The position numbers were made by a program, and so were the translations under genes. From NCBI GenBank assembly GCA_011033025.1, contig WFMF01000001.1:549755-613754 (forward strand): a DNA stretch of 64,000 nt, given 5' to 3'. This stretch comes from Beroe forskalii. Lineage: Eukaryota > Ctenophora > Nuda > Beroida > Beroidae. Positions 10,963 through 22,839 of this stretch are shown here, piece by piece. The stretch's first letter is position 1. Each line of letters begins with the position of its first letter. The notes under the pieces were generated by a model. It was not told where the DNA came from. It did no database searches and saw only the letters and a program-made list of their open reading frames with translations.

Positions 10963-11245
10963 TTAATGCATGTATGTATGTATGTATGTATGCATGTATG
11001 TATGTATGTATGTATGTATGTATGTATGTATGTATGTATGTATGTATGTATGTATGTATGTATGTATGCATGCATGTATGTATGTATGTATGTATGTATG
11101 TATGTATGTATGTATGTATGTTTGTATGTATGTATGTATGTATGTATGTATGTATGTATGTATGTATGTATGTATGTATGTATGTATGTATGTATGTATG
11201 TATGTATGTATGTATGTATGTATGTGTGGATGCATGTCTGTATGT
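10963..11245. repeat. TATG tetranucleotide microsatellite
   Basis: About 280 bp of (TATG)n have a few interruptions (GCATGCATG near 11067, TTTG near 11119). All the repetitive frames over it (Met-Tyr-Val-Cys, or His-Thr-Tyr-Ile on the other strand) follow from the repeat. Confidence 0.97.
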
Positions 11246-11279
11246 ATTATGAAACTGAATGTATGCATATGTATTAATC

Positions 11280-12260
11280 ATTGTACCTACGTCCTACATT
11301 TTTGGTATTTAAAATAATTGCATCGGTCCTAAAATCCCGAAAAACCACGAAATTTCGCTCCCCATATACCTCTAATACAATATACTATACCACCGTATTT
11401 ATTACTATAATCTAATAATACTCATAAGTGTTGAAATTAAAACCGAGACGCAGTATTATTACTTCACCACTTTAAACTACGTATTAAAATATTTTGGAAT
11501 TGAAATATAACTCGCAGCTATATTATACTTTGCATTTATATAGGTATTATATTGTGAACATAACCTTTGCCCGATAACGTTTATATATACGTACAATTAA
11601 TATAGAGTCGGTAGTGGATGATGTCATTATTAGGGGTTAAAATGGTGAACTGATGACGACATTATCGGAGAATAGAACAATTAATTGGTTGCATATATTA
11701 TTATCATCCACTTGTACCGTTTGCACGTTTTTTTATTGTGACTTAGTTCAGAGAGCTATTTACAAATTACAGGTATCGTATGAATTTAATTTTTAAGACA
11801 GAGAACCTTGTACTTTCTTTGTACTGTCGCGTACACCACATTTTGAATGATTCTCTTCTCTTCTGGTGAATTTGTGATTATTGTTATAGTGTTAAAAACT
11901 AAAATAGATTGAAATTTGGATATTTCTGCCGATTACTCGGGTATTTTCATATTAACCTTGGTTGTTTCTGATTAACTTAATTATAACGGTCGTTGTGAAC
12001 GTGAGTTTTCACCTCACTAAAAGTTTCGAAATTCAAAATTGCCTGCGCGCACGAATTTCTAAAACATCCCGAAAATCAACTCTTCTCCAATAACTTCTGA
12101 GATATGCCCTTGATACTTGGTAGCTATGTTCTTGGGCATATAAAAACTGAAAATATTCTAGCCGATTTTTGATTTAGGCCTCAGATATGCATTTGCAAAT
12201 ATATCTTTGTGAACTTTGAAAATAATCTTTTTTGGTGTTTTCTGAAAGTTAATATTTTCG
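11280..12260. other. No gene seen; AT-rich sequence
   Basis: This AT-rich non-coding sequence contains one of the recurrent paired TGACG motifs (11617-11655, see 18050). Confidence 0.5.
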
Positions 12261-12264
12261 CAGC

Positions 12265-12360
12265 AGGGACACCATGGAATATAGGCAGTGGCGGAATCCG
12301 GACTGCTTCTCCACCTTCTGTTCCTACTACAGTGCCCTCATCAACTCCCGAGACAACAAG
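12265..12360 (+). CDS. Orphan exon candidate
   Basis: A TTTTCGCAG acceptor at 12256-12264 and an AAG|GTGGGT donor after 12360 bracket about 96 bp with a GC content and codon pattern unlike the surrounding AT-rich DNA. One frame reads MEYRQWRNPDCFSTFCSYYS then ALINSRDNK up to the donor. No homologous family comes to mind and no companion exon was found within several kilobases. It could be a lone exon of a gene with very long introns or a stranded gene fragment. Confidence 0.35.
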
Positions 12361-12369
12361 GTGGGTCAG

Positions 12370-15300
12370 GAGTGATTCGGATTTACTTATGTTAAGGATT
12401 CTAATATGGCAGTCGATAGCTTTAGCACTGTGGCCACATTTGTGTGACTCAGGCATTTGAATTGCAATGTTTCGATTTACTTTGTTCCTAAAGAACGATG
12501 AAATAAGAAAAATCTCTATTCTTTAATATCTATTTTATTTCACATCTATTTTATTTTATCACCTCGTAATTTTAACCAAAGTTTTAATCGAAGCACAATA
12601 AATAATCATATTTTGCATTGAAGATTCCATAATTTACGGTTCTTTAGAAATATCCCGACTTCTTGCCTCATTAAATAACACGTGTGGGAGGTGAAATGTT
12701 GTACAATGTTTTCATATTTGGGGGAGAACCAACATGACTCGTGCCCTTCTTTAGATGTTGTCAATTCACACACCAACCAAGTTTGCGCTCATACTACATA
12801 GGTACCTATATTATCTATATCTACACACGCAAACACGTCGTTACGAGATGCTGTGAATGTTTTGATGCTCCTGAACCCTAAGCAAGCAGAACGCGGGAAT
12901 TAATGATGTCATCATCACAGCTCATAACGGGGAATTGGCGAGGTTAAAAGGCATTTTCAGGAGCGCGGGGGGATCGAAATAAAAGTCAAAATCCAATGAG
13001 AATTCGCCGTGTAGTACATATTATTATTATGCAGAGTACATTTAACATTATACCCAGCCCTTTACAAAATACTAAATATATAATAGTGGTCTATAAACTC
13101 TGTATTTTTGGCAGTTTCCTGATTTAAACGCTGTGTTTATGACGTCATCAATTCACTGCTTAGCACCATGAATATGATGTCACCCTATCCCGCCCATTGC
13201 ACACTGCACAGCACAATACAGACAGCTATAGAAGGAATATATCTCTGCTCTCAGTAAAATTCATATAATAGTGAATTAGGTGTTAGGGGGTGTGCTTTTA
13301 CGTTTTCGATTTTTGTGGGTGCACTGCGTTGTGTGTTAACATTTATATTCCGAATTTTTGCAATTTTTCTTAATTTTTCTTAATTTTTCTTAATTTTTCA
13401 GAATTTTATTACTAAAATTTTTCACCTTTTTATGTTTATGAATTCTCTTTCAAACTAATTATTACTTATGATTATTACTTACAAGGCCAGTAAAATTGTA
13501 AAAACATTCTCTCCAAAATAAGTAGGGGTGTTTGATATATAAGTGTTCCCAATTGCTAATTTAATGGGAAGGCGTTCCAGATGACGTTATTATCACAGGA
13601 CAAAGCAGTACGTTGATGACGTATTGGACATCTATTCCTTGCATCCAGGGGTAATTTGTAGAGCAACATAGTATTGTGTATACTAGGTTTTATAAGGCTT
13701 AAGTACCTTACAATTCACTTTGTTTAAACCTTAATTACCATTCCTTCGTCGCGAGAATAACTTACGAACTATAGGTTAAGTAGAATAAATTATCTTAACC
13801 TTTATATATGTGTTACCCAATTGTTTTACGTTTGTAAAACGAAAGCCGATCCCTTACTACCTTATCGCCCCTTACTAAACCGCTCTTTTAACAAACATTT
13901 TACTAAATAATAGCTAATTTACATTTCTAACTTTATAAGTAGATGGGCGTTTCTATGTCGCAAACTATTTAAAACAGTGATAATGGCATCGCTCTAAACA
14001 ATCTATAATCCTACGTGGTGTCTTATTGAATGTCCAATGTTGAAAAACAGCAGAGTGTCATCCTCAAATTCCACCCTTCGTCAGACTCTCAACAATCGGG
14101 AGGTTTAACGTATCCAACTCACCACACTCAGCTATGATGATGACGTCATCAACTCTCCACACTCAGCTATGATGATGACGTCACCAAACCCTCGTATCTT
14201 TTAATTCCCGTTAGTCAGCTCATGTTCGTCGTCTCAATCAGCCACAATTCTGATACACTGAAACAGTTCAATTTTAACTGTTTCATAATTTAAAATTCGG
14301 ATATAATATTCCAATATAATATATTATGTAGAAATTATTTCCTTGTGTTCTACTAGAGCATAGGAAGTAGAGACCAATGGTCAGCATATTACAGGCTTGA
14401 CTGAATTTAATTACTTAATTACAGTAATTACAGGCCGTAACTTCCTTGAGCTAATGTTCTGCGTATGTAATCTAGAAGTATATTATCTCATGATCGAGTT
14501 TATTACTATAAAAGTTTGCGGCGGTTATATTATGTCTTATTTTGACTTGGTCTGTTTTGACTCGGACATGGGATTATTGCACCGCGGGTGTGAGTATCAA
14601 TAATAGAATAATGGCAAGTTGAAGGGATGTCACTATAATGTTTATAAATAAGAACTCTAAATTTTATTCGGTAGCGCGCAGCGCCGTATTTTTTCACGTA
14701 TTAAGACCTGGTGTTGACGATGACATTTCTTGTCGCGTATTTTTGAAAAAAATATGCTTACTTTTCTCCAGGAGCTGAGCGAATACGACGTTTCTTTGCA
14801 CGTATTTTAAAACCCTGCCAGCGGCAGGTTGGGGCAAAGATCGCGGTTCCAGTGAATCTTTCAACGCAGTGTACCTGCTACTATTATCCAGAGTTCAGTT
14901 ATGACGTCATTATCAGGTTTCAGACTGAAGAATTGATGACGTTGAACAGACTATTTATCTCGTACCAATGTCAACTCCTATATTAGATGTTATACGGTCA
15001 TGGTAACATGTTTAGTACCGTTTATGTTACAATCCGATCTGCTAACAATAACTGCTTTGTTGTTTTATCTTGTTATTGCTTGTGACACTGTATTCTAGGC
15101 CCCCTAGCAAACAGTAACTGCATTCTACAAGTTGTTTTATCTAGTTGTTGCTTGTGACACTAGGGCGCCTAGAGGCATTAGATTTTTTTAATCAGAATCA
15201 GAGGGACGGTTTCTTCATTCTGTAAGACTAATCAATGAACTGGGTGTATTGCCGTGTAAGTTTGCCTTATAACTCAATGAGCGCGTAGTTTTGCAAGGTC

Positions 15301-15580
15301 CCTCATTGGGGTTGAAGTGACATCGTTTTGAGCTTTTTCAATAGATACCAATAACTTATTTCTGCAAGTCCAGCTATTTTACGGATAAAGCATTGTTTAT
15401 AATATGTGTCATCTATTCCATTAACTGCAGATATAAACGCAATATATACTACCCAAGTCATGCACCATCTTGCCACTTTATCACTTTATCAGTTTATCAG
15501 GTACTATTTGTACCTTATAAGGTTCTTATATTAAACTACTTATATCATCACCAAGAATGATAGTGCCCGTAAAATGGTTT
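12370..15580. other. No gene seen; AT-rich with repeated TGACGTCA motifs
   Basis: There is no convincing exon in 3.2 kb. TGACGTCA or near variants occur at about 12903, 13140, 13580, 13615, 14140, 14170, 14902 and 14934, often as pairs 30-50 bp apart. A short direct repeat TTCTTAATTTTTC lies near 13375-13400. The stretch may be intergenic or intron. Confidence 0.5.
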
Positions 15581-15591
15581 GTTATAACGGT

Positions 15592-15733
15592 GGTGTCTCG
15601 ACCTTTCGAGGCGCGGCGTATTACGCCGCGCTTGGGTGCTTTTTTAATGCGCGTTGCATTGAAAGTACTTTGCACGCAGCAAAAAAGCACCCAGGCGCGG
15701 CATAATACGCCACGCCTTAAAAGGTCGAGACAC
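15592..15733. mobile_element. Foldback MITE with about 55-bp arms
   Basis: The left arm starts GGTGTCTCGACCTT and continues AGGCGCGGCGTATTACGCC then GGGTGCTTTTTT. The right arm is its near-perfect complement, ending AAGGTCGAGACACC. The whole is about 142 bp and would form a stable hairpin. It is GC-rich, in contrast to its flanks, and non-coding. Confidence 0.8.
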
Positions 15734-15949
15734 CTGGGTAAGACTCAGGTATAGCGCGTATGCTATAACGTTGTACGGCTATCGTCGCGAGTTTGAGAAT
15801 CATTCCCAAATTTCTGAGATGCGCCGCGCACGTTACACGTGCATATACTGTACGCATCAATGCAGCTAATGTATGGAAATTTCAAAAGGCGTTCTCAGAA
15901 CTCGCGACATCTGCCAAATACCATAAAGTCTGAGCCTCACGGTGTTAAT

Positions 15950-16130
15950 ATAGAACTATAGGTCGAAGGAGTAACCTAATACCACATATATGTAGTGAGC
16001 GCGAAGCGCGAACTATATATAGACGCATTATTGGCCGAAGCGAAGCTGAGGCCAATAATGGTTTGTTTTGGACGAGGCGAAGCCGAGTTCAAAACAATGT
16101 GGTATTAGGTACTCCTGAGACCTATGGTGA
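15950..16130. mobile_element. Nested hairpin element with GGCGAAGCC loop, copy 1
   Basis: Outer inverted repeats GGAGTAACCTAATACCACAT and ATGTGGTATTAGGTACTCC enclose three further hairpins, each with a loop of GCGAAGC type: GAGCGCGAAGCGCG, GGCCGAAGCGAAGCTGAGGCC, and GACGAGGCGAAGCCGAGTTC flanked by TTTTG and CAAAA. It is therefore a palindrome made of smaller palindromes. No coding capacity. Confidence 0.7.
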
Positions 16131-16484
16131 TATTACATGGCGAAATTACATAAATTATGTGGTGGAAACTCATAAGAAATATGAAACATGACGTCTCATA
16201 GTTGTACGTGTATCAGGCGTCATGGTAAGAATGCTCTCGCCGGTAATTGCATTTTTGTCGGGCCTCAAGACATGTACTTGTAGACATATGTCGATGGAAT
16301 GCATATTGTGATGCCAAGTAGCAATTTACCACAGTGAAGCAAGATAACGGCGTCATTTGAACAGCCTGTTGATCATTGGAGTCTCAAATACCACAAAATT
16401 CGAATATCTGCGTTCCAACCAAATTATTCAAATTGAATTGGCACTTGAGGCGGCAGGTATCGTTACTCGTGTAATGGTCCGCAA

Positions 16485-16735
16485 ACAAATGTAGACAACT
16501 CACGTCATAAACTTTCTTATTGAATCTACGACGATGTCATCATTGTAAATACCCTATCAACTCTTGGAAAATCCTATAACATGGGGTTATAGGATCCGAA
16601 CGACTCTAAAAAGATATGTAGGCGACTCACGTCATAAACTTTCATATTGAATCTACGTCGGAGTCATCACTGTAAACACAGCTTATAGGGTCGGAAACGA
16701 CCACATAACATGGGGTTATAGGATCCATCCCGACC
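16485..16735. repeat. Tandem duplication with small hairpins
   Basis: ACTCACGTCATAAACTTTC is followed by ATTGAATCTACG at 16499 and again at 16626, about 127 bp apart. Each copy ends near the hairpin CCTATAACATGGGGTTATAGG (near 16572 and 16701). Non-coding. Confidence 0.75.
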
Positions 16736-16789
16736 CTATAATATTGAAATAACCCGATGTATATGGTTGCAAATAAGGGCTTATGAGCC

Positions 16790-16912
16790 ATGTAATATAT
16801 AACTATAGGACAGCATTGAGATGCATATTAGTGCATATTGTACGAGGCGAAGCCGAGTTCAATATGCACAATATGCATCGAAATGATGTCCTATAGTTAT
16901 ATTATAGGGTGA
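16790..16912. mobile_element. Nested hairpin element with GGCGAAGCC loop, copy 2
   Basis: Outer inverted repeats TATAACTATAGGACAGCAT and ATGATGTCCTATAGTTATA enclose a second stem (GTGCATATTG/CAATATGCAC) around the loop GACGAGGCGAAGCCGAGTTC. That loop is identical to the loop at about 16070. The stem sequences differ from copy 1, so the loop is the conserved part. Confidence 0.7.
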
Positions 16913-17039
16913 GCAGAATATAAGTATGCATAAGCATGCATAATATGCATGTGAAAACTGAGGGAACCTTATAATAAAGCTTATAATACACAGCACCATA
17001 TCATGTAATACCATATGAGCAGTTGATTATTATCTCGAA

Positions 17040-18620
17040 GTTGATTATCATTTATCATATCAAACTCTTATCATATTATCATTATGGTTAAATCATACAT
17101 CTTGGAATCACCTTATATGTGTCCCTAACAAACTCTTATTATACTTTGGAATCACCTTATAAATGTCCCTAACAAACTCTTATTACGAGCTCATAAGGCT
17201 CTTGTGAGACTTTACCATGTATGGCGAATAATAGACCAACCTTAGCCACTTCAAAACCTGAAAATGACGTCACTCTTAACCACCTAATCAATTTACACTC
17301 GACCTTTGTAATACAAATGTCATGATGCCCCAATGATCTCCAGGCAATTTCCACGTTGCTTAGACTCCTTATAGCTGCACGTGATATGATCACGTGTTAA
17401 AATCACGTGATAAAAACTTCTTAAAATTCATGTATTCATGTATATGTGCCAGAGAGATATATTAGCCCTCCTTTATACACAAGTTCGTTAAAATTTAGGT
17501 GTTTTCGTAGCTTATTTGCATCTTAAACGTGTGCCTGCTGCATTGACATTTCCCTGAGCCCTTACAGTGGGCACTGCAGAAATATTTTATAGATTGAAAC
17601 TTTCTTATTTTCGAATCAGTGAAGTTTATTAATTTTTCCGAAATTCTGGGCTTAGTTTGAGAATCCTGAAAGCTCAGTTCCTTATTGACAGTTTCTTCTT
17701 TTAAAAACTGTGTTTATGATATGAGAATGATTATTGATTGTGACCTTTTAAATTCAGAAAGTACTTCTTTCTTTATTATCATTTTTGCCGACTAACTATA
17801 GAGACATGGATTGATCAGATTACAGCACTTCTGTACTGTGGTTTGTAGATAAAATAGATAATAGGTATATCAGGTATCATCTATCAGTTATTTCCGGTTG
17901 GAGCAATTCCGCTCTTATATATAAAGCGCAGAAGTTCAAAGCATGAATTGTATTTCTTCGTTTGAGTAGTACTTTTCTATATAATGTATTTTCTACTCAG
18001 CACGGAAATGCGTTCTTCCGTAACTCTGAGCTGGAATCATAGGCGGTAGGAAATGACGTCATTATCATGGTTTAGAATGGCGAACTGATGACGATCCCCG
18101 CTTTATCGTATTGCGGAAGCAATATGCCCATTTTGTGCCCATATTTGGGCATGGCGCCACGGCGACGCCAGTGGGTCTGGGGGTACCAAACCTGGCCAAA
18201 AATTTGACCCACGGGGTATACCTTTTGGGTCAACCGTTATCTCAGAAACGTGTTTTCCCAAAAATTTGGCTTGAACCCCCCCCCTTAAGGCCATCTTCGT
18301 AAAATACGCCGTTTAATCCATGATCCTATTCAGAAGGAGGATATAATGACGTCACTTGCAAATGTCTATTACAGGACAGTGTCCAGTGATTTCGCTCTAA
18401 TTGAATTAGCAAGGAACATCGTAACATATCTTGCCAAGTATATTGTTACCTTTTGTGCGTCGCATGGTTGTCAAAAAGTGTCTGAACATTCAACATGCTG
18501 TTCATTTTGATCTTTTACTAGTTTTGTTTCAGTTCGAGATGAATGCACTATGCAGTTTGTGTCTATGGCTCCCGGGGTGTAGGTTTCTTGTGCTAGGGAT
18601 CCGAAAAACATTTTCTCCCT
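17040..18620. other. No gene seen; short duplications and palindromes
   Basis: GGAATCACCTTATA..TGTCCCTAACAAACTCTTAT is duplicated at 17103 and 17150. CACGTGATATGATCACGTG and a further TCACGTGA lie at 17377-17410. A TGACGTCA pair occurs at 18053-18090 and another near 18346. No exon with supporting splice sites was found. Confidence 0.5.
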
Positions 18621-18629
18621 TGCCAAACT

Positions 18630-19521
18630 GATGACCTTCACTACTCACTGATGGGCTTATAACTATCATTACTCACTGATGCTGGGCTTATAACTTATAA
18701 CTATAACTACTCACTGATGCTGGGCTTATAACTATCATTACTCACTGATGCTGGGCTTATAACTATCATTACCACTGATGCTGGGCTTATAACTATCATT
18801 ACTCACTGATGCTGGGCTTATAACTATCTATCACTGACATTTATAACTATCTCACTGATGCTGGGCTTATAACTATCACTACTCACTGATGCTGGGCTTA
18901 TAACTATCACTACTCACTGATGCTGGGCTTATAATAACTATCACTTATAACTATACTACACTGATGCTGGGCTTATAACTATCATTACTCACTGACTTAT
19001 AACTATCACTACTCACTGATGCTGGGCTTATAACTATCACTACTCACTGATGCTGGGCTTATAACTATCATAACTATCACTCACTGATGCTGGGCTTATA
19101 ACTATATCATTACTCACTGATGCTGGGCTTATAACTATCACTACTCACTGATGCTGGGCTTATAACTATCATTACTCACTGATTCTGGGCTTATAACTAT
19201 CATTACTCACTGATGCTGGGCTTATAACTATCATTACTCACTGATGCTGGGCTTATAACTATCACTACTCACTGATGCTGGGCTTATAACTATCACTACT
19301 CACTGATGCTGGGCTTATAACTATCACTACTCACTGATGCTGGGCTTATAACTATCACTACTCACTGATGCTGGGCTTATAACTATCATTACTCACTGAT
19401 GCTGGGCTTATAACTATCACTACTCACTGATGCTGGGCTTATAACTATCACTACTCACTGATGCTGGGCTTATAACTATCACTACTCACTGATGCTGGGC
19501 TTATAACTATCACTACTCACT
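18630..19521. repeat. 31-bp minisatellite containing a 5' splice-site copy
   Basis: About 28 units of ACTCACTGATGCTGGGCTTA followed by TAACTATCACT, some shortened, run directly into the transglutaminase-like exon. Read on the minus strand, every unit contains CATCAGTGAGTAGTG. The exon itself ends CTCATCA and its donor begins GTGAGTAGTG, so the array appears to have grown from a segment spanning the exon-intron junction and offers about 28 look-alike donors downstream of the true one. Confidence 0.9.
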
Positions 19522-19787
19522 GATGAGAATCAGCCTCTTGTTGTCGTACTGGTCTGTGTGGTGGAGGGCCTTGTTCTCCTTGATCTGCCAGTCCACGGAG
19601 TGCACCCAGATCTTATCCGGTGCTTCCTCGTCATCCCGCACCGTGTTGCTGAGTCGTGTGAAGAAGTTAATTATGAGTCCTTGTGGTATGTGGCACTCGA
19701 CTCAAACGTGTTGAACTCCGAGTCCTCCTCGTTGCAATCAGATCCATCAGAGTCAATGTCTATAATCTCCTGAGCATCTGTTGTCAT
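19521..19787 (-). CDS. Transglutaminase-like N-terminal exon, partial
   Basis: On the minus strand the sequence encodes IWVHSVDWQIKENKALHHTD followed by QYDNKRLIL and a GTGAGT donor at 19520-19515. VxxVDxxxxxN-x-x-x-HHTD-x-Y-x-x-x-(R/K)LI is the start of the transglutaminase N-terminal beta-sandwich domain. Family enzymes crosslink glutamine to lysine side chains, but the catalytic part is not visible here. An ATG at 19787 opens an acidic frame (MTTDAQEIIDIDSDGSDCNE) that stops near 19674, while the transglutaminase frame is in another register and is closed just upstream. Either one base is wrong in the sequence or the acidic part is unrelated. Downstream exons were not found below the array. 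Confidence 0.6.
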
Positions 19788-19799
19788 TTTCAACCTAGA

Positions 19800-20435
19800 G
19801 TTTGGGAAGAAAATTGTCAGTAATTCATTAAATTATTACAATATAATCAAACTGATTCAGGTCGAAGGGTCAAAGTGCATTATCTAAATTCAAACACATG
19901 ACACGCATCTAACAGATAGAGGCTAAGAATTGTCTGTGGTGAAGCAGTATTGACGTGCATTGTGGTATGTGTATTTCGTATGATACTTGTGCTACAAATC
20001 GTGGGTTTAGTACGGAATAGGTCTATTGAACTCGTGAAGAGGGAGTAGGTAGTAATTTATTAATACAAAAACTGATATTTATTCCCAATATAGGTGTCTC
20101 TAAAGGTGGACAATAAGTAAAAGTGGACTTTTAGCAGATTATTTTTATAAGGTCACTCGAACCACGTGGATAGGTTTTCGTGAAAATGATATTAAACATT
20201 TAGACACAGAGACAGTACTACCCATTTCATTAACTCATTAATAATATTGTTAACGTATTATAAACAGCCAGAACTTTCTATTCTGATTTCAATTACATTA
20301 TGCTCGTGTGTTATGTTATTAATCATATTTTGGTCGTGGGCTGCGCTTCCAGCTAACAGATCTTCTCCCATTGATACGACTTGAAAGTAAAGGCGCCTGT
20401 CTCTTCACCAAACACCACTACAAGTGCGAATTCAG
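19800..20435. other. No gene seen
   Basis: AT-rich sequence without a convincing feature. It may be the upstream region of the transglutaminase-like exon, but no promoter element can be assigned. Confidence 0.4.
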
Positions 20436-20439
20436 TCAC

Positions 20440-21100
20440 AACGGATTCAGGTTATTAAACTCTCCAGAACGAAATCTGGACCATGGATACCTCAGATCTA
20501 AGCATGGATAATTATGGATTTGCTTGGATGACCATAGATTCATGATTACTGCAGATTTCATGTATGGATACTCATAGCCATGGATACCATATAGATTTGC
20601 CTTGGATAATTCATAGATTTGCCATGACACTTATTACTATAGATTTGCCATGGATACTCAGATTTACATGCTCATAGAATCGGGTACCCCAATAGATTTG
20701 CCATGATACCCAAAAATTTTCCATTGGGAAATAAGATTTAATTTTAGATTTCTATGGGAAACCCTAGATTTGCCAGGGAAACGGGGTTTTTCCGGGTACC
20801 CTTTGATTTCCCGGGTACCCTGGGGTTTGCCTTTGGGTAATTTAAAATTTCATGGATAATTATAGAGATTCGCCATTGGGAAACCCTAGATTTGCCATTA
20901 AATTTCCAAGGGTCCCCAAAAATTTCCATGGGAAAAAGATTTTCCTAACAGTTACAGATTTGCGGGTACAATTTTAAAAAATACCAAGCAGGAAACCCAA
21001 CAAGGGGATACTTAATTTTGCCAAGTGGGAAAAACCAAACAATTGATTTCCCCTATAGATTTATGGGCACCATGGGTTCGCCATGGATACTATAGATTTT
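20440..21100. repeat. Degenerate repeats of TAGATTTGCCATGGATA
   Basis: From about 20440 the phrase (TAGATTTGCC)ATGGATAC and variants recur every 25-35 bp. Toward 20700-21100 they become increasingly blurred, with runs of GGG, CCC and AAA replacing single bases. The copies are too divergent to give a firm unit length. Confidence 0.6.
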
Positions 21101-22150
21101 ATGGAACCAAATTAATATCCATTTTCCCCTTTTTTAATATTCTAATGAGTCGAAAACTTCATGTTCAAAAAAATCAAGAAACCCCGATATTAATAATATT
21201 TGATCTCAAGTACAGCCTGTAAAAAGGGTTTAAATTAACAGTCGAATACCTTTAAGTTCAATTAGAAATGCCAGTTCAAAGGGCAAATCAACCACAACCC
21301 TAACTTTTGATTGGGTTCCCTTAAGTTCCCGGTAATTTGACAAGGCAAAAGCCAAAAAAATTGATGATTGAGATTTTAGAAAATTTGATTTCAAAAATTA
21401 AGGGCCAAAATGTTTTATGAGCTCAAACCATCAACCTCAATTTTTCCAAAAGTGAAAAATTGAATTAACTACTGAATATGTTATGAGTGCCCAAAGGGTT
21501 TTATTTGATTTTTGGTTTTTAATCTGAGCCTAAAAAAGCAAAAAAGTTCAACCCAAAATTTATTGACAAGACCTTTTATCTGATAAAAATTTCCAAACCT
21601 ATCAACTAATTTCAGGTAATTCAGGTTCACTGACAAAAGACTTATGTTCCGATCCAAACAACCCTCCAAAAGGAACATTCACCAGCATTTCATTGGGAAC
21701 AAAAAAAAATTTAAAACCAAAAAATTTTAGAGATAAAAAAAAAAAAAATGAAACCCCTTATTAATAAAAGGGGAAAAAATTATACTTATCTGATGGTCAG
21801 ATGATTGAATATATTTCAAGGGAATATGAGGTAAGTTCCAATGATAAGAAAGAAAAATCCAAATGGGGTTCAACCATGTTTGGGGACTGAAAAATATATC
21901 TTCCCCTTTTATTTCAAATCCAGCATGCAATCAAATCCAATGCCAAATTTCGGGGGGATAAGGTTGAAAAGTTTTGGGTTTTTTCCCCAATCATAAAAAT
22001 CATCGGGAAATTTTTTTAAAACTTCGTGAGAATGGCCCCCTTTAATCCGGAAAAATAATAGTATTTAAGTGCCAATTTAAAAAAATCATAATTTGTTCAT
22101 TGTAAAAATTTAAAAGAAGCCCCAGTTTTCAAAAATTTAAAAACTTGCCC
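20690..22150. other. Sequence with swollen homopolymers, possibly low quality
   Basis: Runs of two to five identical bases dominate (AAAATTTTCC, GGGAAACCC types), unlike any other AT-rich stretch here except 32830-33830. No coding features are believable. The texture resembles error-prone base calls at read ends more than natural sequence. Confidence 0.5.
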
Positions 22151-22155
22151 AAATT

Positions 22156-22383
22156 TTGGAAAAACTTAAAGAAATTAAAAGTCATTCAGACTCCAACAAT
22201 GACTTTTATTTCTTGAAAGTTCCCCAACCATCATGCCTTGCGAAAACAGAAGCAGCATTTTCGTATTCTGCCCCTAAGATATGGAACAACTTGCCATACA
22301 ACATAAGATGTGGCTCAGAACTTGCTACCTTTAAAAGACTTTTGAAAACTCACTATTTTGAGACTGCATTTAATGGAATATAC
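22156..22383 (+). mobile_element. LINE fragment, 3' end of the reverse transcriptase ORF
   Basis: The 76-codon frame holds FSYSAPKIWNNLPYNIR then ATFKRLLKTHYFETAF and a stop. This matches the conserved C-terminal tail of many CR1/L2/Jockey-type non-LTR ORF2 proteins (F-S-x-x-(A/G)PK-(I/L)WN-x-(L/I)P, then F-K-x-x-L). The element is 5'-truncated, with only this tail recognisable. The 31 kb LINE has a different sequence for the same motif (FSVMGPKLWNSIPYHL). Confidence 0.7.
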
Positions 22384-22786
22384 TAATATAACATATTTAT
22401 GGCTTGTAAATAGGAATGTTCTATGAATGTTATGATCTGACACTTTATGATATCAAACTTTGGCCACGCTTTAATGGCAAAATATTTCCGAAGGTTATAT
22501 TAGATATTGTCTAAGCGTGTTAGAAATTCTTTAAATTTTTATTATTTAAATTTTCCTAAAGTATTTTTATCGCATCTTTGCATCATTAATAATGATCTTA
22601 TCTAACTCCTACAAACAAATAAAGCATTTAAGGGCATCAAAATTTGCATGTATCTTGCAATTTTTGTACAGTCATTTTACTGTTTTGGGTGATTGAAATT
22701 AAAAGTTAGCATTAGTAAATACATTTATAATCTACAGTGCCCTACTACTGAACATTACACAGTACATGAAGCATTCCTTTTTTCTC

Positions 22787-22839
22787 TAATACATTATACA
22801 ATTGCTGTATAACTTATACAGCAATTGTATAATGTATTA
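22787..22839. repeat. Perfect 53-bp palindrome
   Basis: Two 26-bp arms (TAATACATTATACAATTGCT.. and its exact complement) are separated by a single C. It lies 120 bp upstream of the kinase gene's first visible exon and would form an almost loopless hairpin. Confidence 0.9.

Noticed and set aside
10883-11317. Met-Tyr-Val-Cys and His-Thr-Tyr-Ile repeat proteins
   Set aside because: Both derive from a TATG microsatellite. No exon context or non-repetitive coding sequence is attached.
18630-19521. CRISPR array, because of regular repeats
   Set aside because: Units are head to tail with no unique spacers and the context is an animal genome. The same applies to the arrays at 9.0, 30.1, 47.3 and 49.4 kb.
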